Source: Paenibacillus_E sp964253085
GTDB taxonomy: Bacteria; Bacillota; Bacilli; Paenibacillales; NBRC-103111
Reading direction: 5' to 3'
DNA length: 64,000 bases
Assembly (NCBI RefSeq): GCF_964253085.1
Contig: NZ_CAXUQH020000001.1
Coordinates: forward strand, 2,852,001 to 2,916,000
Shown: in pieces, positions 27,831 through 37,615 of the stretch
Position numbering within the stretch: position 1 is the first letter of the stretch
Layout: each line of letters begins with the position of its first letter
Position numbers and translations under genes: made by a program
The notes under the pieces: model-generated
Databases searched by the model: none
What the model was told of the DNA's origin: nothing
What the model saw: the letters and a program-made list of their open reading frames with translations, nothing else

Positions 27831-30185
27831 ATGCGACAAGTTAAGAAGGCATGGATTTGGATTGTAGTTGCTTGTGTTCTTCTTTCGGCGATTGTGACGA
27901 TTATGCCCCGGCTAGGGGGAAAGAAAGGGACGGACAGGATGGCGATATCCTTAGGTCAGACATACCAGAATCCGTTCGTATTGGACCAGGAATGGGAGGA
28001 TTACGGCATCGGGGATCCCTATGTTCTCCGTTTTGACGGTAAATATTATCTCTATTGCAGTACGAAGGATCGGAGAGTGGGAGTCAAAGCTTGGAGCTCC
28101 GACGATCTTGTGAACTGGCGCTATGAAGGCTTAGTAACCGAGGAATCTATTAGCAAAGGTGCGTATGCACCCGAAGTCGTCTATTGGAACGGCTCGTTCT
28201 ATATGTATACCTCACCAGCTGGCAAGGGGCATTATGTCCTGCAAAGCGATAAGCCGACAGGCCCGTTCGTGAACAAAACGGACAATCTCGGCTTCACAAT
28301 CGATGGCTCTGTGTTTATCGACGATGATGAGAAATGGTATTTCACGCATGCCAAATTTAACGGTATCATGGCAAGCTTGATGACGGATCCCTATACGATT
28401 GAACCGGATCAGCAGCTGAATGCGACACTCGGCCACTGGACGGAAGGTTCGATGATCATCAAGCGAAAAGGCCGTTATTTCATGACCTACACGGGAAATC
28501 ACGTATTTAGTAAAGGCTACCGTGTCAACTACGGGGTCAATCAGGAATCTCCAGTTAGTACTTATAAAATCCCTGAGAACAATCCGATTCTGATTTCCAC
28601 AGCCAATGATTTCAACGGTCTTGGCCACAGTGCGACAGTCATGGGTCCTGATCTAGATTCGTATTATATGGTTTACCACAACCTAGTCGGTCGGTCTGCA
28701 GAAGGCCCTCCTGTTCGCAAACTAAACTTGGATCGGTTGGTTTTCAACGGTGACAAAATGTCTGTTCTCGGGCCGACACACGGTTCACCGCAGGAAGTGC
28801 CAAGGATGCCGGTGTTTCACGATATCCCGGGTGCTGCGCCATCTGCTGACAAGTGGGAGTCCACTAGTCAAGCGGGAGGCAGAGAGGCTTTGCTGACAAG
28901 AGCAGCTACAGCGAGTCTATACACGGCCGAATACAATTTTAGATGGGATAAGTTGACAAGTGTAAGCTCTTCGCTGGATGCCATATTCGCCTATGGGGAT
29001 GCGGACAATTACCGTATCGTACGTGTGAATAAAGCGACAATGGAGCTTTCACTGATCGATCGCGTGAAGGGCGTCGAAGAGGTTGCTGCGACCAAGCCGC
29101 TGCCGAAGGGTACGGATCTCGAGAAGGTTCATACGATCCGCATCGAGTCTGGAAGATCGGGTACGCTGCTCTATTGGGATGGGCTGCTGAAGATCGAGCA
29201 AGCTGCCATGGCTGGGAAGGCAGGGCGAATTGGCTATGCGTGGCCGCAAGGGGTAAAGCCTGATCTGCATTACACGGCCTTCTCGAATGAAGCGAACGGC
29301 AGCAGTGATACGCAAGTAATCAAACCGCTACCGGGTACATTGGAAGCTGTTCATGCTGATTTCGAAGGCAATCCAGTCATTCAATCTGGCATAACGCCTG
29401 ATGGCAGTGATGCTGTAGTCCTTTCTAAGAAGGATGACGGACTCAACTTTCCTGTCACCGTTCGCGAGGATGGCAGTTATCTGCTTTCTGTTAGTGCAGC
29501 TAAGACCTCAGAGGGATCAACGTTGATGATTGAAAGCAACGGAAATATGAAAGCCATCAAGCTGGACGCTGCCTTATTCGCCGATAAGGCGGAGTGGACA
29601 AAAGTTCCGCTTGGCGAGTTTGAGTTGAAGGCAGGAACACAATGGCTTTCGCTGCACGGGGGGAAGGGTGAAGTCGCGATTCGGTATGTGGAAGCAAGTC
29701 GAACTGTACCTGTGCTTGAGCAGACCGTCATCGAGCCGACAGCTGTCGGTTTGGTTAATCGATTCGGAGGGGACTCCGGTTGGACGGATTACACCGTAAG
29801 CTTCGATGTGACGCTTAAAGCAACAACGTCGGACGAGGCGGGCGTCCTACTGAGGACGACGAACGAGTCCGATTTCAAGGATCAGGTGAAAGATGCTTTC
29901 ATGGGCTACACGCTTGCTTTTCATAACGATAAAATCCTGCTGCGGCGTGTGAACTACGAAAATATCATGGAAGCTGCATCCGGAACTCTTGTATTTAAGC
30001 CTGGTCAAACCCACCATGTTTCAGTGAGGCTAAAAGGAACATCAATCGAAGTTTTCTCCGAAGATAGCGATAAACCTATCCTGACATGGAAAGATCCAAA
30101 TGCGTTTCTTCTGGGGCGAGTCGGCCTTCGTGGCGTATCGACAGCTTGGACGATTTCACCTCTGACCGTAACAGCGAAGCATTAA
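27831..30185 (+). CDS. Membrane-anchored GH43 glycosidase with C-terminal beta-sandwich domains
   Basis: About 784 residues. An N-terminal hydrophobic helix (IWIVVACVLLSAIVTIM) with no clear cleavage site suggests a membrane-anchored, outward-facing enzyme. The GH43 propeller spans residues about 45-330 with the base Asp in GIGDPYVL, the modulator Asp in TIDGSVF and the acid Glu in WTEGSMI. After it come two concanavalin-like regions (about 335-485 and 640-784) separated by a CBM-like segment. The start is the ATG at 27831, with AAAGGA 7 bases upstream; the open frame from 27804 overlaps the GH51 gene. Probable activity is arabinofuranosidase or xylosidase on oligosaccharides at the cell surface. 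It ends the operon, before the terminator at 30197. Confidence 0.88.
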   Translation: MRQVKKAWIWIVVACVLLSAIVTIMPRLGGKKGTDRMAISLGQTYQNPFVLDQEWEDYGIGDPYVLRFDGKYYLYCSTKDRRVGVKAWSSDDLVNWRYEGLVTEESISKGAYAPEVVYWNGSFYMYTSPAGKGHYVLQSDKPTGPFVNKTDNLGFTIDGSVFIDDDEKWYFTHAKFNGIMASLMTDPYTIEPDQQLNATLGHWTEGSMIIKRKGRYFMTYTGNHVFSKGYRVNYGVNQESPVSTYKIPENNPILISTANDFNGLGHSATVMGPDLDSYYMVYHNLVGRSAEGPPVRKLNLDRLVFNGDKMSVLGPTHGSPQEVPRMPVFHDIPGAAPSADKWESTSQAGGREALLTRAATASLYTAEYNFRWDKLTSVSSSLDAIFAYGDADNYRIVRVNKATMELSLIDRVKGVEEVAATKPLPKGTDLEKVHTIRIESGRSGTLLYWDGLLKIEQAAMAGKAGRIGYAWPQGVKPDLHYTAFSNEANGSSDTQVIKPLPGTLEAVHADFEGNPVIQSGITPDGSDAVVLSKKDDGLNFPVTVREDGSYLLSVSAAKTSEGSTLMIESNGNMKAIKLDAALFADKAEWTKVPLGEFELKAGTQWLSLHGGKGEVAIRYVEASRTVPVLEQTVIEPTAVGLVNRFGGDSGWTDYTVSFDVTLKATTSDEAGVLLRTTNESDFKDQVKDAFMGYTLAFHNDKILLRRVNYENIMEAASGTLVFKPGQTHHVSVRLKGTSIEVFSEDSDKPILTWKDPNAFLLGRVGLRGVSTAWTISPLTVTAKH

Positions 30186-30196
30186 ATACAAGATAT

Positions 30197-30248
30197 AATC
30201 ACCCTCATTCAGAGCCCGAAAAGGCATGTTGAGGGTGATTTTGTTTTT
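30197..30248 (+). terminator. Intrinsic terminator of the GH51/GH43 operon
   Basis: AATCACCCTCA at 30197-30207 pairs with TGAGGGTGATT at 30230-30240 and is followed at once by TTGTTTTT. It closes the operon that begins at 18791. Confidence 0.85.
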
Positions 30249-30405
30249 ATTTTATAGGCAATTAGAACTATTAACATTGGTAATTTTATGAAATATGTAG
30301 AATGATGTCGAAAATAAAAGGAGTTTACTGACGATAAAACGAATTTTTTTTTGCGGGCTACCGTGAATGCATATTTATTTTATTTACATCTATGGAGGAC
30401 TTTGT

Positions 30406-32283
30406 ATGCAAAAATATTTGAAGATGCAAGCTGTCAAGAGCTCGCTAGCCCTTCTGCTTGTTGCTGGAAGTATTCAACTCATGCCGAACGCTGCGCTGGC
30501 TGAATCCGTGGTGGAAACTCCTGTGTTGCTTACGATCGGCGATGCAGATGTTGAATTAGGTACATCCTTATCGATTCCGATTAAGGTTACACCAAATGGT
30601 GAAATTGCGTCATATAACATGCAGATTGATTTTGATCCCAAGGTCTTTAAGATTAAAGAGATCAATCCGAAATATGGTGGCACGGTTCTGAGTGGATGTC
30701 TTAACTCCGAAGAGGGATGCTTTCAGGCCAGCTTCGATAATGATGCTGGTTGGATCCGAACAGCCTGGATTGATATGACTACGGGGACAAATGTGGAACA
30801 CGAACACCCAATAACGGAAGAAAAGGTTCTATTTGAAATAGTCGTTGAAGCAAAAAGCGAGGCGACAGCAAGTGAATTTCAAATCGTTGATCAAGAAAAC
30901 AAAGAAAGTTTATCTTTCACTGACGGTAAGTTTATAGATAATATGCCCCATCAACGTGAGGTTAAATTCGTGAGAGGCAGATTATCCGCATACCACAAGT
31001 CTGAAAATGCTTCCCCGCCGACGGATGTACTTGTGTATATAGATGGTAAGCTCCAAGAGAAATCAGCATCAGCTGCAACAACGACAATTAACAATCAAGT
31101 GGTAACGACAATAACGGTAGATAACAAGAAAGTAACAGAATTAATTGAAGCAAATACGATAAAGAAATTAATGCTGCCTATTCATAGCACGAAAGCAAAT
31201 ATCGTTATTGGTGAATTAAACGGCAAGCTGGTTAAAGCGATGGAAGGTAAAGAAGCTTCTGTTGAAATCCAAACCGATTTGGCTACGTACACGCTGCCTG
31301 CATCGCAAATTCGTATCGATAATATCTCGAACGCCATTGGTAAGGATATTGCGCTGGAAGATATCAAAATAAGCCTGAAAATCGCAGAAACACCATTGGA
31401 TCAGACGGGGGGCGTAGAATCGGCGGCTCGTTCGGGCCATTTTGAGCTTATTGCCAAACCCGTAGATTTTGTACTGGAGGCTAGCTATGGAGACAAGAAG
31501 GTGATCGTACATCAATTCAATGATTATGTTGTACGATCACTTGTTTTGCCGGAGGGCGTGGATCCTGCCAAAATGACGACAGGCGTCGTGGCTAACGAGG
31601 ATGGAAGCTTGACGCATGTACCAACCAAAATTCGGAAAGAAAATGAGACGTACTTCGCAGATATCAAAAGTTTAACGAATAGCACGTATTCTGTCATTTG
31701 GAATCCAAAATCCTTCCAAGATGTAACCACGCACTGGAGCAAAGTGGATGTGAATGATCTAGCATCCAGATTAATCGTTCAAGGTTCATCGGAGGATCAA
31801 TTCAGTCCAGACCGTTCCATAACACGAGCTGAATTTACAACGATCATGCTGCGGGCACTAGGGCTCCATAGTCCTAAAGATTCACAGAACATCAGCTTTT
31901 CTGATATATCCTCAGCGGATTGGTACGCGCAAGATGTGAAGACTGCCGTATCATATGGATTGATTAGCGGGTATGACGATGGCACCTTTATGCCGAATGG
32001 TCAGATTACGCGCGCCGAAGCGATGGTCATAATTGATCGCGCCATGTCGATCGTGCATCTCGAGAACGTGAAGACAGCTTCTGCTGCGATAGAAACGCTC
32101 TCTTCATTTACAGATGGAGCGACAATTGCAGACTGGGCAAGCCAGGCAATTGCGTCAGCGGTTAAGCAGGGCATTGCGCAAGGAGCAGATAACAAGCTTG
32201 CACCAAGTGAGAATATTACGCGCGCAGAAACGGCAACCATGATCCGTCGGATGTTAATAAAGGCAGGTTTAATTAACGCCTAA
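30406..32283 (+). CDS. Cohesin-SLH surface anchor protein 1
   Basis: A secreted protein of 625 residues. The signal peptide ends near NAALA-ES (about residue 33). Residues about 38-190 form a cohesin-like beta sandwich (VELGTSLSIPIKV, YNMQIDFDPKVFKI), unusual for an internal Cys pair in GCLNSEEGC. A middle domain (about 210-430) resembles the one in the anchor at 54634. Three SLH repeats start at about residues 436, 495 and 565, each with the ITRAE motif that binds pyruvylated cell-wall polymer. The role inferred is to hold a dockerin-bearing partner on the cell wall; the adjacent gene at 32316 has such a dockerin. The start is the ATG at 30406 with GGAGG 7 bases upstream. The 120 bases upstream hold AAAAGGAG and a T-rich run but no clear promoter. 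Confidence 0.88.
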   Translation: MQKYLKMQAVKSSLALLLVAGSIQLMPNAALAESVVETPVLLTIGDADVELGTSLSIPIKVTPNGEIASYNMQIDFDPKVFKIKEINPKYGGTVLSGCLNSEEGCFQASFDNDAGWIRTAWIDMTTGTNVEHEHPITEEKVLFEIVVEAKSEATASEFQIVDQENKESLSFTDGKFIDNMPHQREVKFVRGRLSAYHKSENASPPTDVLVYIDGKLQEKSASAATTTINNQVVTTITVDNKKVTELIEANTIKKLMLPIHSTKANIVIGELNGKLVKAMEGKEASVEIQTDLATYTLPASQIRIDNISNAIGKDIALEDIKISLKIAETPLDQTGGVESAARSGHFELIAKPVDFVLEASYGDKKVIVHQFNDYVVRSLVLPEGVDPAKMTTGVVANEDGSLTHVPTKIRKENETYFADIKSLTNSTYSVIWNPKSFQDVTTHWSKVDVNDLASRLIVQGSSEDQFSPDRSITRAEFTTIMLRALGLHSPKDSQNISFSDISSADWYAQDVKTAVSYGLISGYDDGTFMPNGQITRAEAMVIIDRAMSIVHLENVKTASAAIETLSSFTDGATIADWASQAIASAVKQGIAQGADNKLAPSENITRAETATMIRRMLIKAGLINA

Positions 32284-32315
32284 TCGTAATGACAACTTAG
32301 AAAGGAATGTTACAT

Positions 32316-35300
32316 ATGAAAAAAAACTTGTGGGAACGATTATTACCACGGCCTCATAAAAGCCACTTTCTTACGTTAAGCGCTGTACTAGCTCTTAGCC
32401 CAATAGTTGGTGTGGAGCACTCACATGCAGCAGGTAATGCCATAGTGACCACACCTGTCGTAAATAAAGATGTTCCTTGGATACAATTGAACGGCAGTTC
32501 CGTTATAGATGGGAATACGATAGCCATAGACATCAGCAATCATACTCATTTGCAAACAGAAAGCGGCATGACGTTAACCGCATCCTCTAAGGATAGCTCG
32601 GCATCCGCGCTAATCGACGGAAGTATGCTTAAAGTAACTGCGCTTTCGGCAGGAACAGCTACGATTGAACTAAAAGCGGAAAAAGCAGGCAGAGCAACTG
32701 CAATCGATACGCTGCAATTTAATATCATTCGAATCGGGGACACGAACGGCGACGGAAATGTCACTTCTGCGGATGCTCTTTATATTACGAAGATTGCGAA
32801 TACGACTCCGCCGATTACAGATCCAATTGAGATCAATCGGTTGGATATTAATCGGGATGGGAAAGTAAGTAAGGAAGATGCCACCGCTCTATTAACGAAT
32901 TATGTAGGGAAATCGGGTACAGTCGCCAGCACATTTATTGTGAATATCAAAGAAATTAATGACAAACCGCAAGTAACGGCTTCTCATGTCGACGGTCAAC
33001 TTAAATTGAACGAGGTTCTGGAGATCATGCCGGAGTATCAAGATGTGGAAGGTGACTTAGCGGATACTTATACGTATCAATGGTATCGGGGGAAGAAACA
33101 GGATGGTTCATCCAAATCGTTAATTGATGGCGCACATTCGAAGCAATACACCGTCCAGGCGGATGATGTGGGTGAATATTTGTTTGTTGAAGTTACTCCG
33201 AGTGCGCAAACAGGTGTTAAATTTGGTGCCACCGTTGTCTGGACAAGTCCTAATCCTGTTCCAGATACGACGCCACCTGAGCTTAATCAACCATTGCAGC
33301 CATTGTTACAAATGAGCAAATCTGCTATGTCGTCTGATTTTGTTATGGTGTTTAACGAACCCATCCAAGCAGGTACTGGCCATATAACGCTACGCAAAAA
33401 AGCAGATCAGAGCATCGTTCAAACGTATGCCGTTACCAATGCAGCTAAAGTGAAGATTCAAGGTGAAACCGTTGAAATCGTAAATCCTGGTTTAGCGGAT
33501 GTTACCGAATACTATATCGAAGTCGACGCTGCGGCTATTCAAGATTTGGCGGGGAATCCTTACGCTGGTCTGAGCGGTTCTATAAGCTGGAGCTTCACTA
33601 CGCCGGATACGACAGCGCCAATAGTGACAGGATATCTACCAGTAAATGCTGCTTCGAACGTGATGAAAAATACGGCACTAAAAATTACTTTTAACGAAGC
33701 CGTAAAAGCTGTCGCTGGCAAAACGATCACGATTTATAAAGCCGATCAAACGGAGTTTGAAACAATCTCTGTCGAAGATACTTCGAAAGTAACCATTACA
33801 GGTACTGAAGTAACGATCCAACACGAAGACTTCTCCGAATCGGAGAACTATTATGCATTCGTTGAAGCAGGTGCATTTACAGATCTTTCGGATAATGAAT
33901 TTGCGGGGATAATGAATGACAGTGCATGGGCATTTGACGTGCCTGATGTCACTGTTCCAGAAGTTGCTAGCTTGTATCCGTTAAATAACGGACAGAATAT
34001 CGACCTGACGGATGATTTCCATATTAGCTTTAACGAAACTGTAACAGCTGTGTCAGGCAAGCAAATCAAAGTGTATGATGCGAATACGCACAGCGAGGTT
34101 GCCACTCTTGATGCGGACGATTCCTCAAAAGTTATGATTACGAATAATGAGGTAGTACTCCTAAATCCGGGCTTGCAGAATGACAATGCTTACTATATTG
34201 AAGTGGCTTCTGGAGCATTTCAAGATCTCGCAGGCAACCCTGCTGCGGCTGTAGGAGGCATTTCAAATTGGCATTTCGCGACACCAGACACCATTGCACC
34301 AACGGTGACAGCCTATAGTCCGCTAAGAAACGGAATTACGGTATCGAAGGATTCCGATCTAACCCTAACATTTAGTGAAGCTGTCGAGGCTGATGCAACG
34401 AAAGTGATAACCATCTACAAAACTTCTGATAATGAAAAAGTAATTGATTTCAATGCAGCTAATTCTGCCCATGTGACAAAAGCCGGCAATCTGGTAACTT
34501 TATCTGATTTGGGATTGGAAGAAAATGGTAGTTATTATATCACAATAGAAGAGGGCGCTTTTACCGATTCTACGGGTAACCCGTATTCAGGAATTATAGG
34601 GAACACAGATTGGGCAATTGCAACACCAGATACGACAGCACCAACAATAACACAGCTTTCACCTGTTAATTTGGCTAAAAATGTCATCTTGTCTGCGCCA
34701 CTTGAGATTACCTTTAACGAAGACGTGAAATCTGTTAGCGGTAAAAGCGTAAGTATCGTGACATACTCAGATAACTCTATTGTAGCTACGTATTCGGCAA
34801 CGGATAGTTCGAAGGTAAGCGTGAGTGGGAATGTGGTCACGATCACCAATCCTGGCCTTTCGGATCAAACCACCTATTACTTAAAACTAGATAGCGGAGC
34901 TTTTGCTGATTTATCCAATAATGCTTTTGCAGGTATCTCAAGCTCAGCGACTTGGAGCTTCTCGACACCAGATACCACGCCGCCTGTCGTTTCTCAATTG
35001 ACACCTAACAATCAAGCTAGCGATGTTAGTAAGAGCGCTGACTTCTCTGCGCAATTTAATGAGAAGATCCAAGCGGTTCCTGGTAAAATGATTCATGTTT
35101 ATAAAACCTCCGATCATAGCACCGCTATTGCTAGTTATGATATCAGTAATACGGACTATGTAACGATCAATGAGAAGACGCTAACCATTAAAAATCCGGG
35201 GTTGGATGACTTCACGCAGTATGATATTGATATCGATAGTGAAGCTTTGGAAGATTCGACTGGTAACAAGTTTACTGGACTTGTTGGAACGACTGGTTGG

Positions 35301-36515
35301 AGTTTTTGGTCTCCGGACACACGTACTCTTACTTCAACCAATTACGAAGAGTTTACGGAGAATCAGTTAGTTGTAACAGGCGGGGCTATACTTGATTTAG
35401 TCATTGTTGGTGATACATTTAAGGATGGTTTGATAGTGGATTCACCAAATAGTTTATCCATCAATGACTTCGTATTGAATCATGCACCTAGCGGTTTAAC
35501 CATTATTAGTGCTGATAAAGTAGATGATCATGAAGTATACCTTGCACTAAATTATGATGGTACTGATTTTGACACAGATATCACTAATTTCAGTGTGACA
35601 ATTAAAGCAGAAGCTTTGGCTGCAGGTAGATCATTGACTTCACCTGATGCAACGATTACAGCAACTGTTGAACCTGAATTTTTAAATACAGTAAGTATCA
35701 GCCCTGCAAACAGTGCAAGCAATGTGGATAAAAACGGCGATTTAACCATGACATTTGATTCCAATATAACTGGTGTAGCGGGTAAGAAAATTAAGATTTA
35801 TAAAAAATCGGACGACTCGCTTGTTGAGACAATTGATGCCGGAGACATATCTAAAGTGACGATGAACAACACTGTTGCTACGATTAAACATCTGACTCTG
35901 ATGGATCAATCCGACTATTATGTCACTGTTGAAAGTGGAGCTTTCAAAGATGCACAGGGCAAGGTGAATATCGCAATGACTGCCAAAACGGACTGGGCGC
36001 TCAAAACGGTTGTGTATAATCTAGGTCCCTTCTTTACGGACTTTGTAGATGGTGGAGATGGACGGATTGCATTAGAGATAGCTAATCTCCCCAATAGTGC
36101 CGGCTATGGTGGATACCAACTATGGGTCTACAAGCATATGAAGGCGAACGGTACGATGAAAATCGATAAATTATCACTCGCTGGAGTTATCGATAAGGAT
36201 GTACTGTATATTTATATCGGTTCTATCTTTTATGATGCTTTTGACGTAATGCCAATTTGGTACTATAACGATGAGATTGATGCCTACAATCCTACTAGTT
36301 TCACAGTGAATGCCTATGTTATCAAAGACGCAAGTGGGAATACAATTGATGTCCTAGGTGATCCGACAGCTCTGACTGCTAATGCATTCTTGCCTAACGG
36401 TGGCACGATTGTACGTAAACCAGCCATGGGCGGAGGGGTCAGTACGTATCTTCCTTTCCAATGGAACTTGTATCCGAAAGGAACCTATCAATTTTTTGGG
36501 ACACATACGAATTAG
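32316..36515 (+). CDS. Secreted dockerin protein with about seven Ig-like (Big_5) repeats
   Basis: About 1399 residues, secreted (signal peptide cleaved near HSHA-AG). A Big_2-like domain is followed at about 140-200 by a type I dockerin pair, DTNGDGNVTSAD and DINRDGKVSKED, both with all calcium-ligand positions. Then an Ig-like module and about six tandem Big_5 repeats of about 113 residues (nt 33262-35310), each ending in a WSF-like strand then a PDTT linker, a unique module (about 1000-1115), a seventh Big_5 copy and a unique C-terminus. No catalytic domain or SLH is seen. It looks like a long surface spacer or adhesin that docks by its dockerin, probably on the anchor encoded 32 bases upstream. 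The start is the ATG at 32316, 9 bases after AAAGGA; the earlier ATG at 32307 is too close to it. Confidence 0.85.
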   Translation: MKKNLWERLLPRPHKSHFLTLSAVLALSPIVGVEHSHAAGNAIVTTPVVNKDVPWIQLNGSSVIDGNTIAIDISNHTHLQTESGMTLTASSKDSSASALIDGSMLKVTALSAGTATIELKAEKAGRATAIDTLQFNIIRIGDTNGDGNVTSADALYITKIANTTPPITDPIEINRLDINRDGKVSKEDATALLTNYVGKSGTVASTFIVNIKEINDKPQVTASHVDGQLKLNEVLEIMPEYQDVEGDLADTYTYQWYRGKKQDGSSKSLIDGAHSKQYTVQADDVGEYLFVEVTPSAQTGVKFGATVVWTSPNPVPDTTPPELNQPLQPLLQMSKSAMSSDFVMVFNEPIQAGTGHITLRKKADQSIVQTYAVTNAAKVKIQGETVEIVNPGLADVTEYYIEVDAAAIQDLAGNPYAGLSGSISWSFTTPDTTAPIVTGYLPVNAASNVMKNTALKITFNEAVKAVAGKTITIYKADQTEFETISVEDTSKVTITGTEVTIQHEDFSESENYYAFVEAGAFTDLSDNEFAGIMNDSAWAFDVPDVTVPEVASLYPLNNGQNIDLTDDFHISFNETVTAVSGKQIKVYDANTHSEVATLDADDSSKVMITNNEVVLLNPGLQNDNAYYIEVASGAFQDLAGNPAAAVGGISNWHFATPDTIAPTVTAYSPLRNGITVSKDSDLTLTFSEAVEADATKVITIYKTSDNEKVIDFNAANSAHVTKAGNLVTLSDLGLEENGSYYITIEEGAFTDSTGNPYSGIIGNTDWAIATPDTTAPTITQLSPVNLAKNVILSAPLEITFNEDVKSVSGKSVSIVTYSDNSIVATYSATDSSKVSVSGNVVTITNPGLSDQTTYYLKLDSGAFADLSNNAFAGISSSATWSFSTPDTTPPVVSQLTPNNQASDVSKSADFSAQFNEKIQAVPGKMIHVYKTSDHSTAIASYDISNTDYVTINEKTLTIKNPGLDDFTQYDIDIDSEALEDSTGNKFTGLVGTTGWSFWSPDTRTLTSTNYEEFTENQLVVTGGAILDLVIVGDTFKDGLIVDSPNSLSINDFVLNHAPSGLTIISADKVDDHEVYLALNYDGTDFDTDITNFSVTIKAEALAAGRSLTSPDATITATVEPEFLNTVSISPANSASNVDKNGDLTMTFDSNITGVAGKKIKIYKKSDDSLVETIDAGDISKVTMNNTVATIKHLTLMDQSDYYVTVESGAFKDAQGKVNIAMTAKTDWALKTVVYNLGPFFTDFVDGGDGRIALEIANLPNSAGYGGYQLWVYKHMKANGTMKIDKLSLAGVIDKDVLYIYIGSIFYDAFDVMPIWYYNDEIDAYNPTSFTVNAYVIKDASGNTIDVLGDPTALTANAFLPNGGTIVRKPAMGGGVSTYLPFQWNLYPKGTYQFFGTHTN
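33262..35310 (+). repeat. Six tandem Big_5 coding repeats of about 340 bp
   Basis: The protein region between these points repeats about every 113 codons, with the pattern PDTTAP, an AFNEAV-like strand, EYYIEV-like strand, F-DLAGN-like turn and W-F before the next unit. The repeats are diverged at the DNA level, so they are old duplications. Confidence 0.75.
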
Positions 36516-36574
36516 TTTAATTTGATGGTAGAGCGAGTGTTATCATATCCGCTTCTACTGCCGCGATAATCCTT

Positions 36575-36622
36575 AAGCGCAAAAACAGCCTGTTCATTCA
36601 AGAATAGGCTGTTTTTGCGCTT
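36575..36622. terminator. Bidirectional intrinsic terminator
   Basis: AAGCGCAAAAACAGCCT at 36575-36591 pairs with AGGCTGTTTTTGCGCTT at 36606-36622 around a 14-base loop. It lies between the convergent dockerin and binding-protein genes, with A-rich and T-rich flanks suited to both directions. Confidence 0.85.
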
Positions 36623-36634
36623 TTAAAGTTGTCG

Positions 36635-37615
36635 TTAATAGTCATTCGTCATATCGCTTTGTTTAATCTCCTTAAAACCAGTGTCGATCCAACTCGTTGA
36701 ATCAGCATGTTTAGCTGCGGCGAGGAGTTGTTCGATAATGATATTTCCCCATAGATGTTCATTCTCGGAAATCACAGCGTGGATTTGACCATTTAATAAG
36801 GCTTCTTTTACTTCAGGTGTCATACCGAATGTCATCGCATATCGCTTTAATCCTTGGGATTTCCAAACAAGGATTGCACTTGAGCTCGAAACGATATCGA
36901 GCGGGATGAGCGCGTCAAAATGAGGATGTTCATTGATCATGGATTCTAGATCTGTAATAGCTTTCTCATTATCGCCGTTATGATATTTCTTTTCGAGAAC
37001 TTGAATTTCGGTGTTTTGTTTTAAATATTGTTCTAAGCCCTGAAGTCGTTGGCGTATTTGAGAAGAGCCCGACATACTACCCTCGATCATGATCATTCCT
37101 CTGCCCTTAAGAAACCGATCTACCATTTGACCCATGAGCGTACCTTCTTGAAGTGGATCACTTCCGATAAAGGAGTAACGCTTACTGCCAGGCACATCAG
37201 ATTCGAAGCAAATAACGGGAATACCCGCTTGCACGGCTTTATTAATTAAGGGCTCGAAAGCAACAGGATCAATGGGATCTATGGCGATTCCACTGACCTT
37301 CTGTGTAATCAGGGTTTCCATCATTCGCATTTGCTGCTCTAAATTAATTTCATCAGGTGCTTTGACAATTAATTGAATAGGATGAGACTTACTCGCAATC
37401 TCTATGGAATCGGTAATCATTTCATAGAAAGGATGGGTCATGGGATATATGATTCCAAAAGTGAGCGTATCAGCATGCTTCGTGTTAGACATCGTCGAAC
37501 CTGGCGAGCTTGAAGTCGAGTAAGAAACTTCAGGAGCGGAAGGGGTTGAACCTTTACATCCCGTTAACACCAGTAACATCATCGTTCCAAGTGTTAACCA
37601 TTTAGTCATCCTCAT
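36635..37615 (-). CDS. Periplasmic-binding-type lipoprotein linked to a two-component system
   Basis: A lipoprotein of 326 residues with lipobox LVLTGC (Cys near residue 20) and a LacI/RbsB-type sugar-binding fold (LTFGIIYPMTHPFYEMI, VSGIAIDPIDPVAF, GSDPLQEGT). The start is the ATG at 37615, with GGGAGA 8 bases upstream; it overlaps the end of the response regulator gene by 14 bases. Its operon holds no permease or ATPase, and it is co-transcribed with a sensor kinase and regulator. This suggests a sensory binding protein that presents ligand to the kinase's extracellular domain, in contrast to the transport binding protein at 41313. It is only distantly similar to that paralog. Confidence 0.85.
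   Translation of the reverse strand: MRMTKWLTLGTMMLLVLTGCKGSTPSAPEVSYSTSSSPGSTMSNTKHADTLTFGIIYPMTHPFYEMITDSIEIASKSHPIQLIVKAPDEINLEQQMRMMETLITQKVSGIAIDPIDPVAFEPLINKAVQAGIPVICFESDVPGSKRYSFIGSDPLQEGTLMGQMVDRFLKGRGMIMIEGSMSGSSQIRQRLQGLEQYLKQNTEIQVLEKKYHNGDNEKAITDLESMINEHPHFDALIPLDIVSSSSAILVWKSQGLKRYAMTFGMTPEVKEALLNGQIHAVISENEHLWGNIIIEQLLAAAKHADSTSWIDTGFKEIKQSDMTNDY

Noticed and set aside
30336..30352. Run of T at about 30345 before anchor 1
   Set aside because: No stem precedes it, so it is not a terminator.
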